The translations under genes were made by a program, and so were the position numbers. The notes beneath the pieces are model-generated. The model saw nothing but the letters and a program-made list of their open reading frames with translations. It was not told the origin of the DNA and ran no database searches. A stretch of 64,000 nucleotides of DNA, taken from positions 2,356,001 to 2,420,000 of the forward strand of contig JBAJFE010000014.1 of NCBI GenBank assembly GCA_037903355.1, written 5' to 3'. Positions within the stretch are counted from its first letter, which is position 1. Every line of letters starts with the position of its first letter. Below are positions 25,701 to 37,589 of the stretch, piece by piece. This DNA is from Trichuris trichiura (Eukaryota; Nematoda; Enoplea; Trichinellida; Trichuridae).

Positions 25701-28334
25701 TACATTATCAGAAACGTCAGCGAAAACATTTTATTGTTCCAGTTCCGATACCAAAGGTTGCCTGAATAAATGAGCAGCTAATTTTCAGGTTGCATGCAGT
25801 CGTTTGACGATTCTGATCAATTTTCAGTAAATACTAATAACATAGGCGGCACCCTTTCCAACAGACTGACAGGAAGACTACATAGAGTAATTTGGGTGTC
25901 CATTGGGAATGGAGCGACATTTCTACCGCATACTGAATACAGTATGAAGCGAAACGGTAATTTCATTGCCTACATTTCTTCAATAAAAGACCGTCGTCTC
26001 CGAGTGACGTGTAGAAGAAGGAGAGATAGAAATACACGAAAAGTTAACAGAAGTGCAATACAGTGAACAGTTAAGACTGAACTTCAAGAGCGAATTTTGC
26101 CAGTTCTGGTTGCAGCAAGAAAGAGCATAGTTTCATCCGCAATACAGGCTGTTGCGGGCAAGCTACGTATCGCTCTTCCACTGTTATAGTTAGCTGAGCG
26201 TGGGCTCAGCGCAATTATTGACATACTGAGCAAAAAATAAATCGATTGAAGATACTGAAACGAGGTCATACCAAGCAATAATGATCGCATGTATTAATCC
26301 ACATTCAAAAAAATTAATTTCTCTTGGTCAAGCACATCCCCTGCATTGGGCAAATAGATTGTTACGTTAACTTTAGTGAGCTGAAATAAACATGATTTTA
26401 CATGGCGACCTGCTTTGTAATTCATTAAAAAGTTTTTACTACATATTCTAAGACACCTTTCTGTCATACTGAACACGGTACACCTCGTGATGGTTCCACA
26501 AGGTTTCATGCCTTTATTGTTACGGAAGTTTCTTACCATGCTGAGAAGACTAGCAAAACTATCGCGTGAAGCTGTCTAGAGTCGACGTAACTCACCTTCA
26601 GCGACGACACAACTCGTCTCGACAAGAGAGTAGTGAGCTAATAGCACAAATACTTTGGGGTCCACTGGTTTAACTAACACTGATAATTTCTCTGCCCCGC
26701 GGATTCACTTTTTTTCTTTTAACACGCTTGAGTACGTTGCCTGCAACTTAAAACAGTCATTTCAGATTATGAACTGTTTATATCGTACAGTTATGCTGCG
26801 CTTTGAATAACGAACACTCACCTTTCTTCGTCTGATTTTTCTCAAAAAGAACAGAAGTTTCAACAATTATTTTGTCCGCATTATGGGATTTCATTCTATG
26901 AACGACAAAGTAGGCTTTTATCTATAAAAGTGGAACGCTGATCATACGTGATTAGTCAAGCAGGTCTTTGAAAGTTCGCTTGTTCCGTCTTCATGGGAAG
27001 CTGAGTAGTTGAAATGTCAAAAATGTCGAACTTCAGAAAAAAGAAATAAAACTATCGGCTCTTCAGTGGTGTTAACTGAAAAAATGTGGTCCCAGAGCGC
27101 AAGCTGACAATGAAACTGAGCGAGCTGCCTATGCATGGTTTATTCTAAAACACTGAACTGGACAACCGCTATCTGGATCCTTATTATGCTATAAAGCTTA
27201 AGGCTTTAATTCAACGGTGAACAGTGACGTAAATTTCAAAGCTTGCTCTGGTACGTTTAAAAATTTTGAAAGCAACAAATTTTCAAGAAACTGAGATACA
27301 AGAAGAGGCGTCGAAAAGATAAAATAGACTTTTATCTTCTCGACACCTCTTCTTGTATACTCAATGAACTGAAACAGTATTTGAATGAAGAGGAATGCGA
27401 TGAGAGCATCCTTTATGATGCGAATGAGACTGAACCGACCTGGAATGAGCTTTTGAAAAAGCCGCTGATTTTTAATGAAGAGTAACGCATGCGGGGGGCA
27501 AAGCGCGCAAAGAACAATTATTCCTGCACTTCTTCTGATAGGCACCGTATGCTGCCACTCCAATTCTGGAAGCGACGGGAACTTAGAAATTGCAAGAATA
27601 TCAAGAATTTTCCAGTTGTGCAATGCAATCATAAGAATGAATAAATGAACGCAACAATTTCCTGTAGTGAAATTGAATATCATCGCGCATTCAGCTAGCT
27701 GAAAGCTGATGCGTATGTTACCTTTCAGTTTATGCGCACCGTGTGCTTTTGAGTATTTTCGTATGGTCGCCGTTTACCTTTATTAAGGAAATCCTACGAA
27801 TGTTCATCTTCCGTCTACCTGGGCCATCCCGACCTTGGTCCACAAAGTCGAAATACTACTCCGGACTAGTTATACCACTCTGACGCGTTCTGTTAGACAG
27901 AAGTTTTCCTCACTCCAAATGTCAGGCAAAATTCTTGCTTCTTTTGCGGCAGCAGCAGCAGCAGCTCCTGCCGTCATTTGTCAAAAACAAAAGCATACAG
28001 TAGGGATTATGTTGATGTGCACTGCGGAACGACGGAATGGAAACGATTGAATAAACAAAACTAACTTACGTTGCTCATTAGCATGAAGCGCGTGCTCAAC
28101 TAAATCGCAACCATACATAGAAATACCAGGCACTTAACGCGATAATTGGTATTCAGGAAGGGAACATTTAGTGTCTCAAACTTATGTAGCAATCTAGTAT
28201 TTCATTGCATAGTTGCAGTCCGTCTAAGATGATCACATTAAAACAGTGCTTTTCTGGTAGCAGAAATATAATGCAATGAACTGAGAGTAGTTCGGAAAAT
28301 TCCTGTTAAAAATTCCTAAAGCAAGCAAGTGGTC
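22719..28334. other. Intergenic; two weak hammerhead-like copies and a small palindrome
   Basis: Minus-strand hammerhead-like cores lie at about 22,857-22,891 and 23,800-23,831. A near-palindrome lies at about 27,296-27,357. A missing 5' exon of the serine protease may lie here. A 161-codon frame on the minus strand at 27,198-27,683 runs through the palindrome and has no family motif; I do not call it a gene. No other feature recognised. Confidence 0.4.
27296..27357. repeat. Short near-perfect palindrome
   Basis: Arms of about 30 bp (ATACAAGAAGAGGCGTCGAA and its continuation, inverted as CTCGACACCTCTTCTTGTAT) differ at only two or three positions and have almost no loop. The similarity seems to continue weakly outward on both sides. 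No terminal motif identifies the element. Confidence 0.75.
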
Positions 28335-28418
28335 GACTGGATGGCCGAGCGGTCAAAGGCGCTGCGTTTAGGCCGCAGTCTACTTCGGTAGGCGTGGGTT
28401 CGAATCCCACTCCAGTCA
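28335..28418 (+). tRNA. tRNA-Leu (anticodon TAG, reads CUA)
   Basis: An 84-nt cloverleaf including the discriminator A. Acceptor stem GACTGGA/TCCAGTC; A box TGGCCGAGCGG; anticodon stem CTGCG/CGCAG with loop TTTAGGC; a long variable arm (TCTACTTCGGTAGGC), as in class II leucine tRNAs; B box GGTTCGAATCC in the T arm. CCA is not encoded and no intron is present. It stands alone, with no neighbouring tRNA. Confidence 0.96.
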
Positions 28419-30131
28419 TTTCTATATCAACCGCTTCAACAGTTTTGCCTTTAAACTCTCGTAACAAACAGGAAACCGTTCGACAGGCACAACATTGTCT
28501 CGACTGCTGTTGGGCGTCTGTCAGTAATTGTTAACAGCTAACTTCACAGATTGGTTTCGTTTTTCAAATCAAATCGATGAATAATGAAAATTGGTTAAGA
28601 GAACTTGCGAGCCGGATTTATTTACAGTATAGAAGCGGGAGGGACGAGCTTGAAGTTCGTTTTCCACTTCTGCTGACTTTATTATGAGCACACTGGCAGT
28701 ACGTACTACAAACTGTTTGGGAAGTTACAGTCATACTTTGCAAGTACTGGCATTCCCTAACAGCATCAGCGGTACCAGAACGTTCTTCCCATTGTTCTGG
28801 AACACTTTGATCTACAATTTTATGCCTGGGAAAACAAACTCTTTTTCAAGAAAATTGAAGAAGCATTCCTTATCTGACTTTACTCAACCTTCATTACAAA
28901 CAAAAGGGCTGAAATTAGCGACGTATGGTCTCGTTTAATAAAGCGTAATCGATTATGTTCCCTACATTTTGCCTTCTCTCAGTCTTTTCCAGCGCCCTTG
29001 CAGTAAACAGACAGACCAAATAAAACAACTTGCGTGTCACTTTCTTTGACAGCTTCAAGCGTAAAAAGGTATGCATTCGCTACGAATGCTAGCACGTTAT
29101 GGCTATCATCGTAGTCCCTTATTCTGGACTGAACAGACAACGATTCTTTTTTCTAAAGTGCCGACTAGTTTTTATTAATACTTTCAGATATTCCAATTTA
29201 ATTTGCATGCGCACTTAATACCCTCCCTCGAAATTCTATTCGTTTTCTCTTTTTTTCCGTTCTTAACTCCTCTTTTCCTTCTTGCCTAATCTCCGAGAGT
29301 CGAGTATAACAAAGAAAAAAAGTAAAAGAAAAACAAACAACAAAAAACTTTAGTAAGTATGGAAACAATAACACACTGTGAGCACAAGAACATTCCAATG
29401 AAAACACGAACTTACAACAGGATATATGATCACACGGAAGAAACGTTTTAATCCAGTCAATTTAAACTATACTCCCTCGGACCAAGGCGTTGCCCATTAT
29501 TACAATAACCAAATTTATTCCTGTGAAGACGGGGCCAGCTGAATCAAGAAAGCTTCAAGGAACTTTTCGGTATCAACGGCAATAAAATCCCAACTATTTA
29601 CAGAACTGTCACCGTAGAACGCCTGAGCATTCCTTATCTAGAGCGCTGCACTGCAAAAGCTAGCCCTGTCTTGCAGTGAATCTTGCATCTAACTGAGCGC
29701 TGGACCACTCTCGTAAAACCATGAAAGCACAACGTAAAACCACGTCGGTAAAAATAAACCCTATTTTTAAAATACCTACAGTTTTTCACCTACAATGCAC
29801 CTGTAAGCAGACTGCGTTGAAACTTCACCCCAAAGCGAAAGCGATGTTGGAAAATCAGCTGCACAGAACTCGTGACAGAATGACACCGTTATCTCTTAAA
29901 ATGACTCTGTTCGCTTTTTCCAGTTCTATAATCCGTTCCCGCATGAAGAATTTCTGAAGTCATGGTTCAGCTGAAATAGTCGCAATGTGCGTATGAGTAG
30001 GCAGAATAGCCTTCAATAAAGTTCTTTAGGCAGAGTAGAACTTTGTTAGACACAATGCAACCCAGTACCTTGTAAGGACATTAACTGCACGTATAGCAAA
30101 TGTTTAATGCAAAGTGGCGAAGTCTACATTG
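28419..30131. other. Intergenic, no gene seen
   Basis: No supported feature. A pyrimidine-rich stretch lies near 29,230-29,290. The open frames are short and without motifs. Confidence 0.4.
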
Positions 30132-30962
30132 TCAAACAGCGGCGCATTGTTTTTGTTTCAACATTTCCAAGTACGCGTGGCAGCCATCCGGCAAATTGCC
30201 ACGGTGCCATTTGCACAAAAAGGCGAACAGGTTAGTTTGAGTCGCTTGTAAACCGTTCGTACTTACGTCCTGAATCAATATCCAAGGAACAAACCTGTGC
30301 CGATCTGGCTTGATTGTTTCAGTTCGTTCTGCCATTTTCAGTTGAAGTTCCTCTCCTTCATCTCCAGTTGCACATTTCATGATTTTCTTCGCCTCTGCGA
30401 TTTTGATGTCCACTTTTCTCATGCATAGCTTACTGGCAGCTTGAGGGCTGTAGTGACTTTTAAGTGCCTTTTCCATGCATACAACAAACGGCAGCCATCT
30501 TTCCACATCACCTAAATGGTGTATGGCACAGCTGTGTAACTTATTCAACGCACATTCGAGAGGACCATGCTGACAAAAAATCTTCCAAGTGCCACTTTCG
30601 TTCTTCTTCCTAGCGTTTCCGTAAGGTACTAGCTCGAAATTGACAAATTCCCGTCCGAACCTCCAAACAAACCGCTCAAGCTGGAGCAGAATAAAGTCTT
30701 GACAATCAGGACAAAGAGTCTCATATAAAACAGTCAGATTGATCTTTTCATTGAAGGTGGTTCTGTTGTAGTCTTCACAAGCAGCGGATACTCCACATTC
30801 TTTCGCTATCTCTTCATCATCGCACCACAGCGATGGTGGTACGTGGCAGTCTGCACTTGCTTGGGCAAACAGTAGTAAAATACAACCGAACGAAAGTGAT
30901 ATCATTCCGTCTACTGATGGCAAGTTGACTGCGGCCAGGAGGGGAAAACAGCGCAATGACAT
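30132..30962 (-). CDS. GILT-family lysosomal thiol reductase
   Basis: A single-exon frame of 276 codons. The GILT (gamma-interferon-inducible lysosomal thiol reductase) signature is clear. The CPDC redox active site lies in LYETLCPDCQDF, and the family motif CQHGPLECALNKLHSC (CQHGxxECxxNxxxxC) follows. Twenty-odd further cysteines are spread through the protein. Upstream of the active site, LWCDDEEIAKECGVSAAC resembles the small saposin-like cysteine segment found in nematode members. A hydrophobic stretch ISLSFGCILLLFAQASA, starting at the second Met (30,903-30,905), is a good signal peptide; I prefer that start, although the first Met is also open. The family reduces disulfides of proteins in acid compartments and is also found secreted. 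No intron interrupts it, unlike the other genes here. Confidence 0.95.
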   Translation of the reverse strand: MSLRCFPLLAAVNLPSVDGMISLSFGCILLLFAQASADCHVPPSLWCDDEEIAKECGVSAACEDYNRTTFNEKINLTVLYETLCPDCQDFILLQLERFVWRFGREFVNFELVPYGNARKKNESGTWKIFCQHGPLECALNKLHSCAIHHLGDVERWLPFVVCMEKALKSHYSPQAASKLCMRKVDIKIAEAKKIMKCATGDEGEELQLKMAERTETIKPDRHRFVPWILIQDVSTNGLQATQTNLFAFLCKWHRGNLPDGCHAYLEMLKQKQCAAV

Positions 30963-33139
30963 CTTGGTTGATAGCGGGAGCTATTATCAAGTCCTGACGG
31001 GCCGGCAGCAGTGACTAAATTAATAGGAGCCTTCGCAAGCCATTAATCAACTGGAAGTTTTCCCCTTTAGAGTAAACAGCAAAAATGCTTTACGGTTGAA
31101 ATATTATCTTCGTAGTCAATATTCCTATGCTCACATCAATATCAGTGATACATAAACTGAGATCTCCATTGCGTAGAGAAAGATATTTTATCGCATAAAG
31201 GAATAGCACTTTAGCTATGAAGTGTCATCTAACGAGGGGTTGAGGTTAACTACTATTATTATTGTTCGAGTATATGGGTAAACAACGCAATGTTCTACAT
31301 TGCTATACAAGATGCCATAACAGTCCCGAAAAGCAAGGTCAACACGAAAGCCTGCTCCTCGAACGTTTTAGCAATGTGTTGCGAAATGGTTTCAAATGAA
31401 GTTTTAAAAATAAACAGTTATTCAAGCTTAAAATTTATTGCAGACTTAAGGGTGGATGAGCAGACGTTTATTAGGAAGCTTTTAGGAGTGAAGATTTCTC
31501 ATCACCAACAAACCATGTCTAGCCATCATGTTTAGCCATCTTAAAAACATAGGAAACGTAAATAATCTTATTGCAGATAGTATTGGCGTAAAGGCAAAAA
31601 AACAAAATGGAGACAACTTGGCGCAATGAATGAACACAACGAATCTTTAACTGTTTCGAACACGACGAAAAAAATGGCTGTCCGCTTGTTTTCCACATAA
31701 AATAATGAATAAAATGAAAATCCAGAACCAAGTCATTTCAACGGTTCAGATGGGCAGCTGACTCTTCACTCAACGTAACATATCAGACTCATTCACAACG
31801 TAGTCTCATCAAAGCCAAAGAACAGGGAAGGGGTTGCAGAAGGGTAATCTTCGCTCCTTAAGAATAACATTGCTACATAGCAACTATGCACTCTTGGTCT
31901 CAAGAAGCTGGCTTGCAAAATTATAAAAAGCAGCATGCCCAATGCCATCGACTCATTATAATGAATAATACCATTTTTGGCTCTCTTTCTTTCCTGATGC
32001 TATCATGCGGTCAGATGCTATACCCATCTGTTGAAAAAGGAGTTGCCATTAACTGGCAATACTAATTGTTTTCGAATAATAGTCACTCAGTCTTGGTAGT
32101 TTCTAAAGACTTAGAATGAGAGATTTCTTTAACCTATTTAGTTAAACTGTGCGCTGAAGTGGAAGCTATAAAAGATCTAGAAGCCTTCATCTTGCGTTGC
32201 TATTTGGTTGCGGTTTCAACCGACTGTTCATCAGCACTTTTGTTATTACTAGTGAACATATAGGAGCTTATTCCGCTCACCTCGAGTGAACCAATGTTCA
32301 TTTTAATCTGGATGCAAGTTTTCCAATTAAAAAGCCACGATAACCAGTCCGTCGCGCTAGATAAACAGCGGTAAGCTTGAGAAAACTGCCGCGCTCATAC
32401 TTACAAGCCTTCACGACTTAATTAAGAATTGCGTTTCGGACTCAACTTTTCTACGTGATTCATTGAGAAGGCTCGTAAAAGGCAATTTATGTTGCCCATT
32501 ATGTTGTAAACATCGTTCGTTAACTGCCTATTTGGCAAAACCGCTTTTTGGCATCACGTTTTGCACGTAGTTTCAGTTAACCGGTTCTAAGCTGCAGATA
32601 TTTGAAAGATGTGAGGGAAGAAAACTGCATTAGCGCATATGCGCAGATTCTGCAAGAAAACATTCTGCGCATAAAATTTTTATTCTGCAACGATGGAGAT
32701 TAAAGAAATGTTCAGGAACGTTTCGATTTATGTTAAGTGTTTTGTTTATACCTCCACGTACGACTTCATGTTTTCGCCTAGTTGCAAATGTCATCTTCTA
32801 ATTCAGCAAATAGAACCGTTTATTTAGAGTCCCAACAACAGTTTAAATCCAGCGGAAGCCCAGATGCGCTGTGTTTTCAACGCCAACAATCACCGGCAGT
32901 TCGGTTGGTGAGAACCATATAAATACTGAGACAGCTGGTTTGGTAAGGGAAACATAATTCAAATCAAGGAAAAGAAAGATTCCATGAAAGTAAACAACAT
33001 GGGAGCATTGATTTCCTCTTTTATAACAGGTCGTGTAAACCGCATCTTCCCTTGTGCATCTCATTTCGCTTTATCTCCTCTTGCCCATTTTCCTATGTTT
33101 ACGATTCGGCTTTGTTATAGATCGCAAATCGTGGTCATT
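30963..33139. other. Intergenic between divergently transcribed GILT and BBS5
   Basis: Must contain both promoters, but I can point to no specific element. No other gene or repeat recognised. Confidence 0.4.
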
Positions 33140-33290
33140 TCATGCCGTCGCGACCCGTCGTCAGCAGTCTGACCGCTGCGACACACACATCTCGACCGCT
33201 GACGACGGTTCGCGACAGACCCGAAAGCTCCGGAGGACAGTTATTGTTTATTGTTCGTATCAACGGGACAGTAGATCCGTAATAAAGACA
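33140..33290. repeat. Short fold-back with two hammerhead-like cores
   Basis: CGACCCGTCGTCAGCAGTC (about 33,150) faces GACCGCTGACGACGG (about 33,194). The plus-strand copy continues to CCCGAAAGCTCCGGAG, then an AACGGGAC tract and CCGTAATAAAG, all shared with the palindromes at 1.74 and 38.4 kb. It lies about 230 bp upstream of the BBS5 start codon. Confidence 0.75.
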
Positions 33291-33517
33291 TTTAAATATA
33301 GTGACCGTCTGCACAGTAACTGAATGACGATAGATTTCACGATTTCAGAATTCGTGTTCATGGTGCAAAAACCAGTACCTGTATCGTCATTGGCTGTGAA
33401 TGTTCGACCAGCAGCGGGTGACTGCGTTACCTAGCAACTGTTCTAGTCCTCTACTCGTTCAACGATTTACTACGTGAACGCTGAATCCTTTGAAAGCAAA
33501 GACTGAAATCGTTACGA

Positions 33518-36500
33518 ATGAACCGTAGAGATTCTCCAAAGTACGATGTCATATGGGAAGACCGAGACATCCAGTTCGACTTGGATTCGAAGTGCACAAC
33601 CATAACGTAGATTTTTCCTACGCATAGATTTTCTAGATTGCTAAAGTTAAGAAGTGGTGAATTTATTGTCGAAAAATCCCACGGTGTTGAGGACACGAAA
33701 GGAAGCTGTGGGCAAAAGGGTAAGCCCAGCGAGCGATTACTCCTTAGGAACACAGCTTTGTCATTTGTTGACTACTAGGAACTCTCGTCATCACTAACCT
33801 ACGAATCATATGGTTTGCACACGCAACATGCAAGATTAATCTTTGTAAGTGTTTACCATTTTTTAAAAACAATTTAACTTCTGAATTTTCTAAAAGGGAG
33901 TAGCCATAGTTTGCTTATTGTTGGTTTTATGCTATTTCGCACTGCAGTTTGGCAGCTTGTGGCTACTTCAGACCTTAATTCTTATTCCATACTATTAATA
34001 CTCTAGATTATATTAATTTGTTTTTGTCTAGCTATCGGTTTTAACGCTGTCACTGGTATACGCACCCGCTCCAATGTATCTGTATGTCAAAACGTTACTT
34101 TAACATTTATGCAGCAGCTGCTTTAAAGAAGCTCTTGGGGAAAACTGAATCTCTGTATGTTTTGACCAGATCAGATTCCACTCGATTTGAATTCATTTTC
34201 TCTACGTTTAATCACGTAAACTCGAAACTCTTTGCATCTGTATTACTGGTCCACAGGTAAGCATTAAAAAATATATTGTTTCTTGAACATTCGAATTCTA
34301 TAGAGCGTATGAAACTTCTACACTCTACCGGGAGGTTAAAATGCGTTCATCCGTTGTAATGCAGGACAAGCTACGGCTTCTCCCTCTAGAAGAGCAACAG
34401 AAACGTGTGGATGGTGTTTGGAACTTGTACTCTGACGAGGTCGGTATTCCCCTATTGTCCATTGCGCTTTCATTGCAATGTCTTAGGGAGACCTGGGCAG
34501 TTTCATCATAACAAACATTCGTATCGTCTGGTTTGCTACCATGAATGAGATGATAAGTATAAGCTTGCCATATTTGCACATGGTAGCTCAGCAGGATTCG
34601 CTCGCACGTAGCGCTTATCATGTGGTCAATTACAGAAGAGCTGTAAAATGAAAAATTCAAAGTTTGGTCCAGTCTTAGTTTTGGAGACTTCTATTCAAGT
34701 AAATAAGGAAACTTGGCTATTCAAACCAAATTTTTTTTATAGAGTGGCAACAATACCTTCGGTTTTCGATTAGATCCAAGAGATCGTCTAGAAGATGTAT
34801 TCCGGTTGTTACTTAACCTGAGCGCAGCATACCATGCTTGTCCAATTTTCGGAGTGGAGATAACTCGAAGCCAGGTAACGCTGAAAATCTTATAAACCCG
34901 CCGAGTCAAACGCGCAGCCCTTTGTGGACGCACCAGCAACCCGCACAAATGAAATTGTAAAAAATGATTCAGTAGTCGCGAGTAAACGTCTATTTTGAAC
35001 CGCCATAATTTTTGTAAAACCTATTTCTTGCTGTTACATGCAAGCCTGCTACTATTTAAAGTTTTGTTCTCTTGTTAAACCACATTATTACTTTGCATTC
35101 ATGAATATAGCTAAACAATTTGCATGCACATAGTGTTTTCCGGTCTAAGGAATAAAAATATTCTGCAATAATTTTTATCAAGTGACTTCAACTAGTTGTC
35201 TGTATACCCCTCATGACAACAAAAGTGTGATCCATGTGGCCTTCAGGGATCCTCACTTTGACGTGGCTGCTACATATCATTTTCATTGCTAAGTCAATTG
35301 TCCCATTGTAGGAAAGCACTCAGTACCTGCCACAGACGACTGCGGAGGACGACATAGAAATAGACACAAGTATTGGACGAGCAGATGCGCTAACGGTAAG
35401 TTAAACATTCTCCTTAATATATAGAGATGGTCTCTTCCTGCTACAACAATTTATGCCTAATTTCAGTCAGCAGAGCTTTCAAATAATTCACGATTCGTCA
35501 TTAGCGTACAAATGATGCGTCAGCGGGTTAACATGGGAATGATAACTCTTTTAAAGCCGTAACTGAGCTTTCTACTAAGCTTAAGCGAACCGTATAAAGT
35601 TCCTGGAAAAATCTTTCATTTTTTTAACAGGACGATAATCGACGAGGAAAAAGAACATCTTTAACATTATCTCTGTTATCTCCCGATTTTTACGGAAAGC
35701 ATTGTTATCCATCTCATGACCTCTGTGGTTGAAAGCGCGCTTAAAGTAATCGTTTTTCACGATTTGAGAAACCTTCCTTTGAAGTCAAAAGAAACACTAA
35801 ATTTTTAATCCAACTATAGCGGCAACCAAAAGAAACCGCCGAGGTTTTACAGCAGCTCTATGTAGGTACTGCTCCATTTAATTCAATTGTTTATGGCTGG
35901 CTAGTGTTTCAAGGAGGTTACTGAGGGTATCGAGGACTACTGAAGAATGGGAAGACCATCCTCTGCAATAGACGGAGAAACTATGACTGCCGTTCAGAAG
36001 CAGACAACCTAGATACTGTCAGGAGAATCGCTAACAGGGTTTGAGTCACTTGATTCAACATTCACAAATGTGCAGGGAACTCTTGGTTTGTGAACTCTTA
36101 GTTAGTTGGATCCAAAAAGCATCGCGCAATAAACAGCTGATTCAAAGATTTAATCCATCTCGAGAGCTTTTAGCGAAGATTGAGACGGGGCCTGTGGTTG
36201 CTTGACCGTATATGTGCATGTATATTTAAGTCTTAACTTCCTTTTATTTTCCTTTCCTTTAACTTCTTAATTATTTTGAATTCGTTTTTACTCAGACAGG
36301 CTTCAGTGAACAGAATATGTCAGGACTTGTATAGAATAGACTCGTGTATATACATATATAGGGTCAGCCCTCGTTATCCGCGGTTAATTCGTCAAACATT
36401 TTGAGCGTTTCACCGCTTTAAGCAGACTGACCACCCAACAGACTGGTCAACTTACAGAGAACAAAATAGCATTGCGTCCGTACAGCACGTCACGGCTAAA

Positions 36501-36703
36501 GCGGTTAACTTCCCACTTAACGGTGGTCGACGTATAGAGGTTGTACTTTCGTTTGTTAACGTGCGGACCAACCAACTGGTCAAAATTCGGTCAACTTAGG
36601 GAGGTGATCAACGGGGGTGGTCGACGTATAAAGATTGTCCTTGCGCTTATTAATGTGCGGACCAACCAACTGGTCAAAAATCGGTCAACTTAGGGAGGTG
36701 GCC

Positions 36704-36742
<39 letters not shown>

Positions 36743-37196
36743 TGGAATCTCCATATCCGATATATATATATATATATATAAGTGGAACCTCCATAAGTTG
36801 ACCACCCAAGGGACCTGGTCAACACATATTATATCATTAACGTGCATGGTCATTCGAAATGGTCGACATAAGAGGTGGTCATGGAGGTTCACTTACGCAT
36901 ATTGGTATTACCCCAGCTTCATCTTATTCTCACAATTTTTCAAAAATTCAACTACCTTCAAATCCTTCTACGCGCTTTCAGTTAAAAAATTATATGATTG
37001 CCTTACGGCCATGTTTGTATGCGTGATAGTAACACTCACTTAAACTTCTTGCTTTTTTTTATAGGCTTATTTTGCTTATGGTCAGCACAACGAAAAGGAC
37101 AAAGCTCCTGTCTACTCGGAAGAACTTGGCGTTGCCATTGAGTCCTTGAGAGAAGGATTTACTCTCAAAGATCTGTGGGAATTAAATGTAGATTAA
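33518..37196 (+). CDS. BBS5: BBS5, BBSome subunit
   Basis: A complete gene of 11 exons: 33518-33591, 33637-33719, 33779-33844, 34032-34081, 34129-34256, 34304-34439, 34487-34582, 34636-34698, 34743-34874, 35312-35395 and 37065-37196. All phases agree; 347 residues, matching the usual ~341. BBS5 has two pleckstrin-like domains. Motifs include [12 protein letters not shown] at the N-terminus, [99 protein letters not shown] and the C-terminal [25 protein letters not shown]. The family protein is part of the BBSome, which moves membrane cargo into and out of cilia. In nematodes cilia are confined to sensory neurons, so expression there is expected. Introns are 45-60 nt except the third (187), ninth (437) and the repeat-filled tenth (1.67 kb). 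Confidence 0.97.
35471..35504 (-). repeat. Hammerhead-like core in BBS5 intron 10
   Basis: On the minus strand: CTAATGA, hairpin CGAAT/ATTTG (one G-U pair), AAAGCTCTG. Same layout as the palindromic copies but with a different paired stem and A for G in the first block, so it is probably not active. Confidence 0.6.
35598..36208 (+). mobile_element. Mariner relic, 5' half only, in BBS5 intron 10
   Basis: Collinear with 19,767-20,420. It shares AAAGTTCC near the end, TAACAGGACG, TTATCTCTGTTATCT, CTAAAGTAATCG-like sequence and the frameshifted transposase region (VYGWL, EDY, GRP-like). It breaks off after the AAGATTGAGAC tract. Stops and frameshifts are frequent; it is an old truncated copy. 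Confidence 0.8.
36361..36895. mobile_element. Nested Tigger/pogo-type MITE fragments with AT microsatellite
   Basis: 36,361-36,425 carries the end CAGCCCTCGTTATCCGCGG, the same TIR family as the element at 58,989. 36,424-36,705 repeats GGACCAACCAACTGGTCAAA and CAACTTAGGGAGGTG, as in the element at 57.5-58.9 kb. An AT run follows (36,708-36,740, then 36,761-36,780). A short complete MITE spans 36,780-36,894, with ends AGTGGAACCTCCATAAG and, inverted, AGTGAACCTCCATGACC. All lie within BBS5 intron 10. Confidence 0.75.
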
Positions 37197-37589
37197 GCTG
37201 AATGCGATAGTTTCCCGAACGCACGCACTTTCATAATGGCTCGCTCATTACTGAAGCTGCATGACAACAATTAAATTCGCTATCCTTGGTAAAGTTTTTT
37301 ATCTCCCATTATCTCTGCGTTGAAGATGGAGCCAGACATGCTCAAGAAGTCTCGCACTGCGCTCCTGCGTCAGCAACGCTGCTGTCTCGACTTGTAGCAA
37401 GGAGGTGCCACAAAGGCATCAACGTTAATATTCGATAATTGCATTTGTTTCCATGAAACTTACATATACGTAATCATTTTTGCGCAGTTTAGATGTGACC
37501 TCTTTTTGAAAGCGCAGAAATTTTATGGAGCTGTCCTTCAGAAACACACTTGCTTCTTTCCTAGTAGTTTAACTATCAATGTTAATATA

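Noticed and set aside
27198..27683. 161-codon minus-strand open frame, hydrophobic
   Set aside because: It runs straight through a palindrome, so its two halves are mirror products; no family motif and no splice partner.
27946..27971. GCA repeat coding a short Ala run
   Set aside because: Short trinucleotide run without a supported gene around it.
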